A stretch of 30,264 nt of DNA from CAIOZW01 sp049317725 (GCA_049317725.1 JBMOHS010000026.1:1-30264), one strand, 5' to 3'; numbered from the stretch's first letter, positions 15,006 through 26,619 are shown. Notes: a model not told the origin generated them from the sequence alone. Translations and numbers: made by a program.

Positions 15006-18000
15006 ATGAGAAAGTATTTTGGAGCAGTAGCGCTTGCGCTCACATTGCTCGTCACTGGGGCGGCGAACCTCTTCGCCCAGGCGACCTCTGGATCCATCTC
15101 CGGGGTGGTCACAGACGAGCAGCAGGGGGTGGTCGCCAATGCGACCGTGACGGTCCGCAACATTGGGACCAATGAGTCTCGCACGGCCGCGGCCGATGCC
15201 GAAGGACGATATCGCTTCCCGAACCTGACGATCGGCAACTATGAGGTCACGGTCGAGGCGCAGGGCTTCGGCAAGTATGTCCGCACCGGGATCGAGTTGC
15301 TGCTCAACCAGCAGGCGGTCGTCAATGCGGTCCTCAAGCCGGCTGGGGTGCAGGAAGTCGTCACCATCGAGGAGAACGCCTCCCTGCTCAATACGAGCAA
15401 CGCCGAGGTCAGCACCCGTTTCGACAGCAAGCGCCTCTCTGAGCTGCCGCTGGCGCCGAACCGGAACGTCCTCAACATTGCCCTTTCGGCGGCCGGCGTC
15501 AGCCAGCTCGGGAGCGGCCAGACCGGATTCGCCAACGGCATCAACTTCTCGGTCAACGGGATGCGCCTCCGGTCGAACAACTTCATGCTCGACGGCCAGG
15601 ACAGCAACGATCCGAGCGTCTCGGGTTCACAGCAGCCCCTCAACAACCCTGACGTCGTGCAGGAGTTCCGCTTGGTGACCAACCAGTTCGCCGCCGAGTT
15701 CGGACGCGCGGCTGGGGCGGTGGTCAACATCGTCACCAAGTCCGGCAGCAACGAGTTCCACGGCTCGGCCTTCTGGTTCAACAACAACAACATCATGAAC
15801 GCGCGGAGCAACCTCGACAAGGCGGCCCGCTTCACCGAGGCACCGCGCCGCAATGAGAACCAGTTTGGTGGCACGCTCGGCGGACCAGTGATCAAGGATC
15901 GAACCTTCTTCTTCGGATCCTACCAGCGGTGGACTGACCGGCAGTTGGGCGCAGGGTTCACGATCAACGGTGTTCCGACCGAGGCGGGACGTCAGATCCT
16001 GCAGCAGCAGGCTGGGTCCCGGCCGCAGGTTGCGGCGCTGCTTCGCTTCCTCCCGGCCGCGACGAGCGCCAACAACCGCAACGCCAGCTTTGCGGTGGGT
16101 GGCAACACCTTCCAGGTGCCGCTCGGTTCCTTGACCGGTGCCAACTCGGTCAAGTTCGACAACGATCAGTGGTCGACGCGCATCGATCATCGCTTCAACG
16201 ACAAGCACAGCCTCAACGCCCGCTACTTCTTCAACAACGAGAGCAGCACGGGAACGGGACAGGCAACTCCGGCAGGTTTGGCCAACGTCGTGACGACCCG
16301 GAACCAGTCGGCCAACGTCGGCGTCTCGAGCGTTCTCAGCAGCCGGCTGGTCAATGAGTTCCGTATCGCCTACCAGCGGTTTGGTTCCGTGACGAATGCC
16401 CAGAACCCTGAGTCAGAGTCGATCCCCTCGATCGAGATCAACGAGCTGGGCCTGATCGGATTCAACGCCGCCGGATCGCGCACCGCGATCGGACTGGCCG
16501 TCAACTTGCCGCAGTTCCGTTTCAACAATACCTACCAGATCATCGACAACCTTTCGTATACCCGCGGTGACCATTCGATGAAGTTTGGGTTCGACATCCG
16601 TCGTATCCAAGTCAAGAGCTTCTTCCTCCCGACGATCCGTGGCCGGCTCGCCTATGCGACATTGGCCGATTACGTCAACGACACGGCGATCGCCTCGGCG
16701 GTCAACAAGCCTGTTCGCGGTGGCCAGGAGATCCAGTACTATAACTGGTACGACTACTTCTTCTATGCCCAGGACGAGTGGAAGGTCTCGCCGAACTTCA
16801 CGCTCAGCTTCGGTCTGCGGTATGAGACGCCGGGCAACTCGATCGACTCCCTGGTTCCGCTGAGCCAGTCGATCGTCTCAGCCAACAACAATGATCAGCG
16901 CTTTGCCTTCACACCGGTGCCGAAGCGGGACTTCAACAACTTCCAGCCCCGGTTTGGTTTCAACTGGAATCCCCGGACCAGCAAGGACGGGATCGTTGGG
17001 CTCTTGACGGGTGGAGATAAGACCGTGGTTCGCGGAGGGTACTCCCGGACCAACGACTATGGCTTCATCAACATCAACCTCAACATTGCCAGTGCCTTCC
17101 CGTTCGTGGCGGCGCTCAATCCTTCCCTGACCAACGCCTACACGAACCTGCAGAACGCGACCTTCACTGGCGATCCGCTGCAGATCACGCGGACGATCGT
17201 CGGCGAGGACTTCCGCTCGCCGTACGCCGATCAGTACAGCCTTGAGGTCCAGCGCGAGGTCGCCAAGGACTGGGTGTTTCGTCTGGGCTATGTCGGAACC
17301 AAGGGAACTGCCCTCTTCCAGACAGTCGATGGCAACCCGGCCCTGCCCCGCAACAGCCGGACGGAGCCACTGCGTCGGCAAGATCCGACACGGGGGATCA
17401 TCCGCCTGCGCTGCAACTGCGCCGAGTCGATCTACCACTCCCTCCAGACCAGCTTGGAGAAGCGGTTGACCAACAACTTCAGCTTCGGAATGCACTACAC
17501 CTGGAGCGCGTTCATCGACACGGCTTCGGAGATCTTCAACCCGCAACCGCAGGGAGAGGTCGCCGTGCCGCAGGATTCGTTCAATCGGGATGCCGATCGG
17601 GCCCGGTCGAGCTATGACCGTCCACATCGCTTCACTGCCAACTTCGTCTACGAGCTCCCCTTCTTCCGTGACCAGAAGGGCGTGGTCGGACGTTTCCTCG
17701 GCGGGTGGCAGACCAACGGGTTTGTTACGCTCCAGTCGGGAACCCCGTTCACGGTTCTCAACGGTGCTGATCCGACGGGCGCTCTGCAGGGAATCGATTC
17801 GCTGGTGGGCAACGCCATCCGTCCGAACCTCAACTCCTCGCTCAACCTGTCGGGGATGAACATCATTGAGCTGCTGCAGGCGGGTGGATCGCGCCTCTTC
17901 TCGGCGCTGCCGGCTTCGGGCGTTCGCGTCGGCAATGTCGGCCGCAACACGCTGCGGGCGGACGGCATCGCCAACATCGACTTCAGCGTCTTCAAGAACA

Positions 18001-18176
18001 TCAAAATCGCGGAGGGGAACAACCTCCAGTTCCGGGCGGAGTTCTTCAACGCCACCAACACCCGGAATTTTGGAACACCCAACTCCGCCATCAACTCCGG
18101 AGCGAACTTCCTCAACCAGTGGGCAACCAATGGTGGGAACCGCCGGATCCTGATGGGACTTCGGTATACCTTCTAA
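15006..18176 (+). CDS. TonB-dependent receptor, Oar-like, with carboxypeptidase-regulatory-like domain
   Basis: This 1056-residue outer-membrane protein has a Sec signal peptide (hydrophobic 6-22, cleavage near AQA). A carboxypeptidase-regulatory-like beta-sandwich follows (GSISGVVTD ... GRYRFPNL ... YEVTVEAQGF), then a plug domain with the VNIVTKSGSNEFHGSAF segment, and a long barrel rich in Asn and aromatic residues. It ends in GLRYTF, the aromatic end typical of outer-membrane barrels. Such receptors are greatly expanded in Acidobacteriota and are thought to take up polymers or chelates with TonB-ExbBD energy. The ligand is unknown. The start at 15006 has GGAGG 6 nt upstream; the ATG at 14991 lacks one. 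No SusD-like partner is present. Confidence 0.93.
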   Translation: MRKYFGAVALALTLLVTGAANLFAQATSGSISGVVTDEQQGVVANATVTVRNIGTNESRTAAADAEGRYRFPNLTIGNYEVTVEAQGFGKYVRTGIELLLNQQAVVNAVLKPAGVQEVVTIEENASLLNTSNAEVSTRFDSKRLSELPLAPNRNVLNIALSAAGVSQLGSGQTGFANGINFSVNGMRLRSNNFMLDGQDSNDPSVSGSQQPLNNPDVVQEFRLVTNQFAAEFGRAAGAVVNIVTKSGSNEFHGSAFWFNNNNIMNARSNLDKAARFTEAPRRNENQFGGTLGGPVIKDRTFFFGSYQRWTDRQLGAGFTINGVPTEAGRQILQQQAGSRPQVAALLRFLPAATSANNRNASFAVGGNTFQVPLGSLTGANSVKFDNDQWSTRIDHRFNDKHSLNARYFFNNESSTGTGQATPAGLANVVTTRNQSANVGVSSVLSSRLVNEFRIAYQRFGSVTNAQNPESESIPSIEINELGLIGFNAAGSRTAIGLAVNLPQFRFNNTYQIIDNLSYTRGDHSMKFGFDIRRIQVKSFFLPTIRGRLAYATLADYVNDTAIASAVNKPVRGGQEIQYYNWYDYFFYAQDEWKVSPNFTLSFGLRYETPGNSIDSLVPLSQSIVSANNNDQRFAFTPVPKRDFNNFQPRFGFNWNPRTSKDGIVGLLTGGDKTVVRGGYSRTNDYGFININLNIASAFPFVAALNPSLTNAYTNLQNATFTGDPLQITRTIVGEDFRSPYADQYSLEVQREVAKDWVFRLGYVGTKGTALFQTVDGNPALPRNSRTEPLRRQDPTRGIIRLRCNCAESIYHSLQTSLEKRLTNNFSFGMHYTWSAFIDTASEIFNPQPQGEVAVPQDSFNRDADRARSSYDRPHRFTANFVYELPFFRDQKGVVGRFLGGWQTNGFVTLQSGTPFTVLNGADPTGALQGIDSLVGNAIRPNLNSSLNLSGMNIIELLQAGGSRLFSALPASGVRVGNVGRNTLRADGIANIDFSVFKNIKIAEGNNLQFRAEFFNATNTRNFGTPNSAINSGANFLNQWATNGGNRRILMGLRYTF

Positions 18177-18196
18177 TCGAAGAGCCAGAGTCAAAC

Positions 18197-18237
18197 GAGA
18201 AGGCCCCCCCGGCAGAGGATGTCGGGGGGGCCTTCTC
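18197..18237. terminator. Hairpin terminator between convergent receptor and sod genes
   Basis: A perfect 15-bp stem (18197-18211 with 18223-18237, GAGAAGGCCCCCCCG and complement) has an 11-nt loop. The rightward tail is TCTTCTTGTG, T-rich but not a clean T run. Its position between convergent genes suggests it serves both. Confidence 0.65.
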
Positions 18238-18307
18238 TCTTCTTGTGCACGCTCTCAGCTGGCTTGCCCCGAGTGGGGAGATCGACCTGCGGCGCGCAGA
18301 GGAGGGA

Positions 18308-19003
<696 letters not shown>

Positions 19004-19111
19004 AAAGAACTCCAATCTAAATGGTCAAACGGTCACGAGCTGTTCAAAGGACAGCAATCATCATACGCTCATCAAACTCGCCTCAACAACCAGTGACAGG
19101 AAGCGAGATGG

Positions 19112-21979
<2,868 letters not shown>

Positions 21980-21982
21980 TCT

Positions 21983-23515
21983 TCACTGCTCCTCAGGATG
22001 CGGATTCTTCTCGATCAATAGATGGTAGAAGGACTCGTGTCTTGCCCGCTCTTCGCGGTAGATCTGATGACGGGTTGGATGTGGTTCGACTCTCTCTCCG
22101 GTGGGGGTGACGAAGGAATCGAAGCCGTTCTTTCCCCCAAATGCCTCCATGGCCAACATCGCCGCCCCACGGCTGGACGCCTCTTTGACACCGGAGGCGA
22201 CGACGGGGACTCCGATCACATCGGCCATCATCTGGGTCCAGGCCGGTGAGCCAACGATCGCCCCGCCAGAGGCAATGATCTGCCTCTCCTCGTCCATCAA
22301 GGCGGTGAAGCGCTCATAGATCGCCGCAAATCGATAGCAGACCGCTTCGAGGGAAGCTTGCAGCAGGTCGATGGGACGGGTACCGAGACCGATTCCAAGG
22401 AAGGCGGCCCGGGCCGTGTCGTGCCACCCCGTGCTTCGCTCTCCGGAAAAGAAGGGGAGGACGGTCAGCCCGTGCGCCGCGGCCGGTGCGCCCTTGAGCT
22501 GCTGCTCGATCTCGGCCTGATCGGGAAGAGTCAGGGTCTGGGCACACCACGCATAGGCATCTCCCCCATTCGAGAGGGCACCGCCAATCAGCGCGTACCG
22601 GTGGTTGGCACGGTAGCACCAGAGGCCCTTCGGGATCGGAGCCTGCTCCGTCGGCCAGCAGACCCGCATCGCACCCGATGTCCCGACGTTGATCGCGATA
22701 TGCCGATCCGAGAAGCAGCCCGACCCGATGTTGCTGCAAGCCCCGTCCCCGGCGGCGGGCAGCCACTGGGCTTCGCGGAGCAGCGGCCATCGTTCGACCA
22801 TCTCGCCCCGCATCTCTTGGAAGCCTTCGCCGTCTGGCACGAGGGGGGAGAGGTGGTCGCGCCCAATCCCGATCGCCGCGAGGATCTCGTCGTTCCAATC
22901 GAGCCGGTTCGGTTGGAAGAGGCCTGTTCCAGAGGCCATCGAGACTCCACCAGCCAGGCGACCGAAGAGCTTGGCGTAGAGGTACTCACCAATCGAGACG
23001 AACTTCGCGATCTGACGGAAGACCTCGGGACGCGTCGCACGGAGCCAGAGGATCTTCGCCGGGTAGTAGCTCGCGTGCGGCACAACCCCGGTCTGCTGAT
23101 GGATCCAGTCCCGCCCAAGTTCTTTCCCAAATTGGCTGGCAAAGGGGGCGCTGCGGGTGTCGCTCCAATTGAAGAGCGGCGTGATGGCTTGACCGGTACG
23201 GTCGACGCCAAGCATGGCGTGCCAGAAGTTGCTGTACCCGACGAAGGCGATCTCCCCGGGAACCAGCGCGGGGAGGGCTTCCCGGGCTTGGTGCAGGCAT
23301 TGATCGATGGTCTGGCAGATGATGGAGACCAGCCGGTCGGCATCGATCTCGACTCCGCCATCTGGGGTCGCGGTCATCTGGTAGCGCGTACGCCCTTCGA
23401 TGCCTTCGAGAACCCGCGCTTGCGCGTCGTACAGCTCTGCCCGGACAGAAGAGGTCCCGACGTCAAGGGCGAGCGTCAACGGCCGGTCCGCTTTTACAGG
23501 AGTAGTGGAAGACAT
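21983..23515 (-). CDS. gntK: Gluconokinase, FGGY family
   Basis: The protein is an FGGY carbohydrate kinase of 510 residues. Its closest look is to gluconokinases of the Bacillus GntK type, which make 6-phosphogluconate from gluconate and ATP. Visible are the N-terminal phosphate loop LALDVGTSS (15-23), the hinge region NVGTSGAMR, and the FGGY signature GGAIVGSPAWTQMMADV (from about 417), then the SSRGAAMLA helix. Xylulokinase is the main alternative; the immediate link to Tal-Pgi fits gluconate feeding the pentose-phosphate pathway. The ATG at 23515 has no Shine-Dalgarno and lies 6 nt from a -10 box, so the mRNA is likely leaderless. Confidence 0.85.
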   Translation of the reverse strand: MSSTTPVKADRPLTLALDVGTSSVRAELYDAQARVLEGIEGRTRYQMTATPDGGVEIDADRLVSIICQTIDQCLHQAREALPALVPGEIAFVGYSNFWHAMLGVDRTGQAITPLFNWSDTRSAPFASQFGKELGRDWIHQQTGVVPHASYYPAKILWLRATRPEVFRQIAKFVSIGEYLYAKLFGRLAGGVSMASGTGLFQPNRLDWNDEILAAIGIGRDHLSPLVPDGEGFQEMRGEMVERWPLLREAQWLPAAGDGACSNIGSGCFSDRHIAINVGTSGAMRVCWPTEQAPIPKGLWCYRANHRYALIGGALSNGGDAYAWCAQTLTLPDQAEIEQQLKGAPAAAHGLTVLPFFSGERSTGWHDTARAAFLGIGLGTRPIDLLQASLEAVCYRFAAIYERFTALMDEERQIIASGGAIVGSPAWTQMMADVIGVPVVASGVKEASSRGAAMLAMEAFGGKNGFDSFVTPTGERVEPHPTRHQIYREERARHESFYHLLIEKNPHPEEQ

Positions 23516-23521
23516 TCCGGC

Positions 23522-23549
23522 ATAATAGTGGACGCTGAACAGAAGTCAA
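23522..23549 (-). promoter_or_regulatory. Promoter of gluconokinase, leaderless geometry
   Basis: Reading leftward, TTGACT (23544-23549), a 16-nt spacer and TATTAT (23522-23527) match the consensus at 5 of 6 positions each. Six nucleotides separate the -10 box from the ATG. Confidence 0.65.
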
Positions 23550-23649
23550 ATAGGGGATAGGCCCGATAGGCCACGCAATAGGCCAAGACAATCCTATAAG
23601 TCCTATTCGTCCGATCGGTCCTATTCTCCTATTTTTCTATTCGTCCTAT
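23550..23649. repeat. Array of ATAGG and CCTAT pentamers between divergent promoters
   Basis: Four ATAGG copies start at 23550, 23557, 23566 and 23578. Five exact CCTAT copies start at 23593, 23602, 23620, 23628 and 23645, with variants CCGAT (23611) and TCTAT (23636). The right half is a tandem repeat of about 9 nt, consensus CCTATTCGT. The orientation flips near 23587, so the array is also an imperfect inverted repeat. It fills the space between the gluconokinase -35 and the -10 of the rightward gene. Confidence 0.75.
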
Positions 23650-23652
23650 ACT
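23647..23652 (+). promoter_or_regulatory. -10 box of the secreted protein gene, leaderless geometry
   Basis: TATACT matches the consensus at 5 of 6 positions and lies 6 nt before the ATG at 23659. The -35 is poor (TTCTCC at 17 nt). The box overlaps the last CCTAT unit of the array. Confidence 0.5.
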
Positions 23653-23658
23653 ATCGCA

Positions 23659-24285
23659 ATGAATCGATCAACCACCGTTACCATTCTTGTCGTCTCTTTC
23701 GTGCTCTTCTCGACCGTGGCGGTGTTGGGACAGTCTGGACGTCGTCAAAAGAGAGTCGAGACCGAGCCTCCTGTTCAGGGCGTGAATCGTCCTGAGACAC
23801 GCACCCAACCAGAAGCAGACCGAGAGGTCGAAGAAGAGGCTCCCCGCCAGAAGGGGCCCGGACTTCTTCTCATGTCGGGAACTGCCGAAGTGATGATCCC
23901 ACTCTTCCTGGTGGATGCGGTGACTCAAGGCTGTCGAGAGGAGCTTCGGGACCTTCTGCGGGGGGACCACGATCTTCGCGAAGAGCGTAATCAGACCCGG
24001 TCGGAAGCGGTCAAGGCAGCCAAAACGGAAGAGAACTACTTCGTGCTGTTACTCGAGCTGGAAGCGGATCGTCTCGGAACTTCCCGCACCGGTGTGGAGG
24101 TCCGCTACACCATTTATGAGCCGAAGACCGCCAAGGTCGTTGGTTCCGGGATGGGCTTTCCGACACAGCCCGGTGGCGGCATGCCGGTGCCGCCGATTGG
24201 GGCCAATCGCCAGCTGCTGTTGCTCGATTGGGTCGGACGGGATATCGCACGGCAAGTCGTACGCCGCCTAGGCTGGCGAGTCTGA
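23659..24285 (+). CDS. Secreted or periplasmic protein of unknown function
   Basis: The 208-residue product has a clear Sec signal peptide (hydrophobic 7-23, cleavage near VLGQ). A charged, proline-rich low-complexity linker follows (about 26-66), then a compact domain (about 67-208). The domain has a FVLLLELEADRLG strand, a GVEVRYTIYEPKTAKVVGSG strand pair and a C-terminal helix. Short beta strands of this type occur in acidobacterial exported proteins, but I recognise no named family and no catalytic motif. There is no Shine-Dalgarno, and the -10 box lies 6 nt before the ATG. Its last 18 nt overlap the end of the convergent pseudouridine synthase gene. Confidence 0.7.
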   Translation: MNRSTTVTILVVSFVLFSTVAVLGQSGRRQKRVETEPPVQGVNRPETRTQPEADREVEEEAPRQKGPGLLLMSGTAEVMIPLFLVDAVTQGCREELRDLLRGDHDLREERNQTRSEAVKAAKTEENYFVLLLELEADRLGTSRTGVEVRYTIYEPKTAKVVGSGMGFPTQPGGGMPVPPIGANRQLLLLDWVGRDIARQVVRRLGWRV

Positions 24286-25353
24286 CGCTTTTTCTCGGGG
24301 TACTTCGGGTTGGCTCAGCAGCGTCAATCGTTGTTGGAGCGTTACTAGATCCTGTGGCAGCGGAGCCTCGAAGCGGACCTTCTGGCCATTGGTCGGGTGG
24401 AGAAAGCTGAGCCGATGGGCGTGGAGCGCCTGCCGGGTCAGTTCGATCCGGGAACCGCCAACGATGGGAAGAGGCCGTCTTCCTTCCTCACCGGTGTAGA
24501 TCTTCTCTCCGAGCAGCGGGTGGCCGTGAAGAGATGCCTGAATCCGGATCTGATTCTGCTTGCCTGTGACGAGCCGAATCTCAAGGAGAGAGGCGACCTT
24601 CCCATATCGTTCCAGAACCCGGTAGTGGCAGATCGCCGTCTGCGCCTCTCCTCTGGCGCTGGTCCTGATCGATCCGCGCTTGGTCGGATGGCGGTCCAGT
24701 TTGCTGCCGTGTCTCTCAGGCAAGGCAGTTGTCACCGCCTGCTGCTTTCGCTCCTCCCTGTCCCAGACGAGCAGGTCTTGCCAAGTTCCGCTGGGTTGCT
24801 GGGGACTCCCATAGACGAAGGCGAGGTAGATGCGTTCGGGCTGGCGGTCTTCGAACTGTGCCTTGAGGGAGACGAGAGCGGCAGGCTGCTTGGCAAAGAT
24901 GACCACTCCCGAGGTGTCCCGATCGATCCGGTGAACGACCAGCGGAGACTGGCGGTGGGCCGATCGCAGGTGCGCGGTGACTTGTTGTTGGAGGCTTGGT
25001 TCGTCCGGTTGGGTGGACAGTGGGACGGTCAGTAACCCGGCCGGCTTGTTGACCACGATCAAGCTTGCGTCCTCGTAAAGAAGATGGAGCCCGGAGTCGT
25101 GTCGTTCAAAGTATCGTTTGGTCGCACTGCCGGGGCGATCGTGCCAGACGCGAACCCTTTCTCCTCCAACGACACGGCGCGCGACATCAGCGGCGGACTG
25201 CTCGACCTCATTGACGAAGACTCGGCCACGTTCGATCGCCAGCAGCGATTTTGATCTCGATCCGAGCCGTTCTGGCGCGGCGAGCCACTTGTCCAGCCGC
25301 TGCCCCTGCTCGGCCATTTCTACCTGCCATTCCTGTCCTTGCTTCGATTTCAT
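24268..25353 (-). CDS. RluA-family pseudouridine synthase
   Basis: The protein converts uridine to pseudouridine in rRNA or tRNA. An N-terminal S4-like RNA-binding domain (QGQRLDKWLA, then RGRVFVNEVE) precedes the catalytic domain. The latter has VVNKPAGLLTVP, the catalytic Asp in HRIDRDTSG, IYLAFVYG and the late RLVTGKQNQIRIQ motif. A charged insertion near KQQAVTT ... TSARGEAQ is longer than in E. coli RluA-type enzymes. The target site cannot be told from sequence. I start it at the ATG 25353; a GTG at 25371 and an ATG at 25317 are also in frame, none with a strong Shine-Dalgarno. A TATCAT box lies 9 nt upstream of 25353. Confidence 0.9.
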   Translation of the reverse strand: MKSKQGQEWQVEMAEQGQRLDKWLAAPERLGSRSKSLLAIERGRVFVNEVEQSAADVARRVVGGERVRVWHDRPGSATKRYFERHDSGLHLLYEDASLIVVNKPAGLLTVPLSTQPDEPSLQQQVTAHLRSAHRQSPLVVHRIDRDTSGVVIFAKQPAALVSLKAQFEDRQPERIYLAFVYGSPQQPSGTWQDLLVWDREERKQQAVTTALPERHGSKLDRHPTKRGSIRTSARGEAQTAICHYRVLERYGKVASLLEIRLVTGKQNQIRIQASLHGHPLLGEKIYTGEEGRRPLPIVGGSRIELTRQALHAHRLSFLHPTNGQKVRFEAPLPQDLVTLQQRLTLLSQPEVPREKASDSPA

Positions 25354-25362
25354 CGTGACCGC

Positions 25363-25368
25363 ATGATA
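25363..25368 (-). promoter_or_regulatory. -10-like box before the pseudouridine synthase gene
   Basis: Reading leftward, TATCAT (5 of 6 to consensus) ends 9 nt before the chosen ATG. The expected -35 position (25386-25391) falls inside the palindrome at 25378-25397 and is a poor match. Confidence 0.35.
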
Positions 25369-25377
25369 CACCCGCCG

Positions 25378-25397
25378 GTCCAGTTACGAAACTGGAC
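25378..25397. promoter_or_regulatory. Perfect palindrome, candidate operator of a divergent gene pair
   Basis: GTCCAGTT-ACGA-AACTGGAC is a perfect 8-bp dyad with a 4-nt centre. It lies in the 73-nt gap between the pseudouridine synthase (leftward) and the VOC gene (rightward), over the -35 region of the former. Confidence 0.5.
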
Positions 25398-25426
25398 GGT
25401 CTTCGATTCCAATCCCCGAGGGTCCT

Positions 25427-26362
25427 ATGGGCACCAAATCCCTGCTTGTCAGCCTGTTTGCCGGACTTCTTTTGTTGACCGTCGCGGCTCTTCCCCCCGG
25501 CAGACCACGCCCCCCCTTGCTGGGAGTAGCCAAGATCACGCTTCGTGCCAGCGATCTCGATCGCTCTACCACCTTCTATCGCGACCTGCTGGGATTTCCA
25601 GAGGCCGGGCGAAGAGGCTTGGCACGGCGTTTCCGGATCAATCAGCATCAGTATGTCGAGCTTCGGCAGGGGCTCAATCCGGGGGAAGATCGGATGATCA
25701 GTGTCTCCCTGCAGACGGATCAGATCGAGACTATGCGCCGTTACCTCGGCACCCATGGCTGGAAGGTTCCGCGTACAGTCGCGGTCGATGCGTGGGGAGA
25801 CCAGACCTTCCAGGTTGCCGATCCCGAGGGGCGCTGGCTGGAGTTTGTCGAATATCGATCTCAGGGTCATGGGGCAGATCTCGCCGTTGCAAAGAGACTC
25901 CAATCTCCCCACCAGATCTCCCGACGATTGATGCATGCCGGGATCATCGCGACAGACGTCCCCTCGGCGTTCCGATTCTACGGCGACATCCTCGGGCTGC
26001 AGGAGTTCTGGCGCGGCCAGGGACGCGAGTCGACCTATCTCTCCTGGATCAATCTCCGATTGCCGGAGAGCCAAGACTATCTGGAACTGATGCTCTATGG
26101 GAAGGAACCCCCAGGGGACCGGCGGGGCTCGGCTCACCATCTCTGTCTGGAAGTCGCGGAGATCGAAACTGCCCGTCAGCTACTCGACACCAACCCGGGC
26201 CGTGCGGGCTATGATCGTCCGCTTGAGATCCGCGTCGGCGTCAATCGCCGTCGCCAGCTCAACCTCTTCGATCCGGATGGGACACGATCTGAGCTGATGG
26301 AGCCCGGGACCATCGACGGAGTTCGACCCGCTTCCTCGACCGCACCTTACCCTCCTCGCTGA
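25427..26362 (+). CDS. Exported protein with two VOC (glyoxalase/dioxygenase-fold) domains
   Basis: The 311-residue protein has a short signal sequence (hydrophobic 5-21) and two vicinal-oxygen-chelate modules. The first (about 30-145) starts VAKITLRASDLDRSTTFYRDLLGF; the second (about 165-300) starts with HAGIIATD and FRFYGDILGL. In the second, candidate metal ligands are the His of HAGI, the His pair in AHHLCLEV and the Glu of SELME. The first module lacks an obvious first His and may be structural. VOC proteins include glyoxalases, extradiol dioxygenases and drug-binding proteins; substrate is unknown. Export is unusual. The start has GAGGG about 5 nt upstream. The gene runs into the repeat island 13 nt before its end. 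Confidence 0.82.
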   Translation: MGTKSLLVSLFAGLLLLTVAALPPGRPRPPLLGVAKITLRASDLDRSTTFYRDLLGFPEAGRRGLARRFRINQHQYVELRQGLNPGEDRMISVSLQTDQIETMRRYLGTHGWKVPRTVAVDAWGDQTFQVADPEGRWLEFVEYRSQGHGADLAVAKRLQSPHQISRRLMHAGIIATDVPSAFRFYGDILGLQEFWRGQGRESTYLSWINLRLPESQDYLELMLYGKEPPGDRRGSAHHLCLEVAEIETARQLLDTNPGRAGYDRPLEIRVGVNRRRQLNLFDPDGTRSELMEPGTIDGVRPASSTAPYPPR

Positions 26363-26382
26363 AAAGCGGGGAGGGGGCGAAC
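26349..26382 (+). repeat. Left 34-nt direct repeat with internal hairpin
   Basis: This copy matches the one at 26703-26736 at 32 of 34 positions. Each contains a GC-rich hairpin, CCCTCC(T/C)CGC paired with GCGGGGAGGG around a TGAAAA/TGAAAG loop. The copy covers the last codons of the VOC gene, so it may also act as its terminator-like hairpin, although no T tract follows. Confidence 0.8.
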
Positions 26383-26396
26383 TTTGGACATTTCCC

Positions 26397-26413
26397 GTGT
26401 CCCGAAGGGACAC
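26397..26413. repeat. Left 7-bp triloop hairpin of the island
   Basis: GTGTCCC-GAA-GGGACAC is a perfect hairpin directly followed by CGCATA. Its mirror-image counterpart at 26648-26664 keeps the pairing with different bases. Confidence 0.75.
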
Positions 26414-26433
26414 CGCATAAAAGAGAATTGAAA

Positions 26434-26457
26434 ATGGAGAATGGAGAATGGAAAATG
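26434..26457 (+). repeat. Heptamer tandem repeat, left arm
   Basis: Three ATGGAGA-type units and a partial one (ATGGAGA, ATGGAGA, ATGGAAA, ATG). The inverse of this repeat occurs at 26587-26619. Confidence 0.85.
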
Positions 26458-26586
26458 CGGTAACCACAAGAGTTACCCCGACAACCAACACTGCCCGTGT
26501 GGAGGCAATGAGTAAGAGCCGGCACCCAAGGGGGATGGTTTCAACGCGGCTGGTGTGAGTTGCAGGGGCGGCCCTTGTGTTTGCCC

Positions 26587-26619
26587 CATTCTCCATTCTC
26601 CATTCTCCATTCTCCATTC
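26587..26619 (-). repeat. Heptamer tandem repeat, right arm
   Basis: Four CATTCTC units plus CATTC, the reverse complement of the left-arm heptamer. Copy number differs between arms (about 3 and 4.7), as expected for slippage. Confidence 0.85.

Noticed and set aside
14704..15009. 101-codon frame ending in an ATGA overlap with the TonB-dependent receptor start
   Set aside because: The overlap is suggestive, but the first half is AT-rich with codon use unlike the neighbours, it contains the probable promoter of the receptor, and it has no Shine-Dalgarno or known domain. A small leader peptide is not excluded.
16878..18194. 438-codon open frame opposite the TonB-dependent receptor
   Set aside because: It is a shadow of the receptor's codon bias, has no recognisable motif, and would have to be transcribed against a clear outer-membrane protein gene.
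22358..23560. 400-codon rightward frame opposite gluconokinase
   Set aside because: It is antisense to a complete FGGY kinase with all motifs, and its translation is low-complexity and charged.
26434..26619. Possible CRISPR array (regular short repeats)
   Set aside because: The repeats are contiguous heptamers without spacers, and no cas genes are present.
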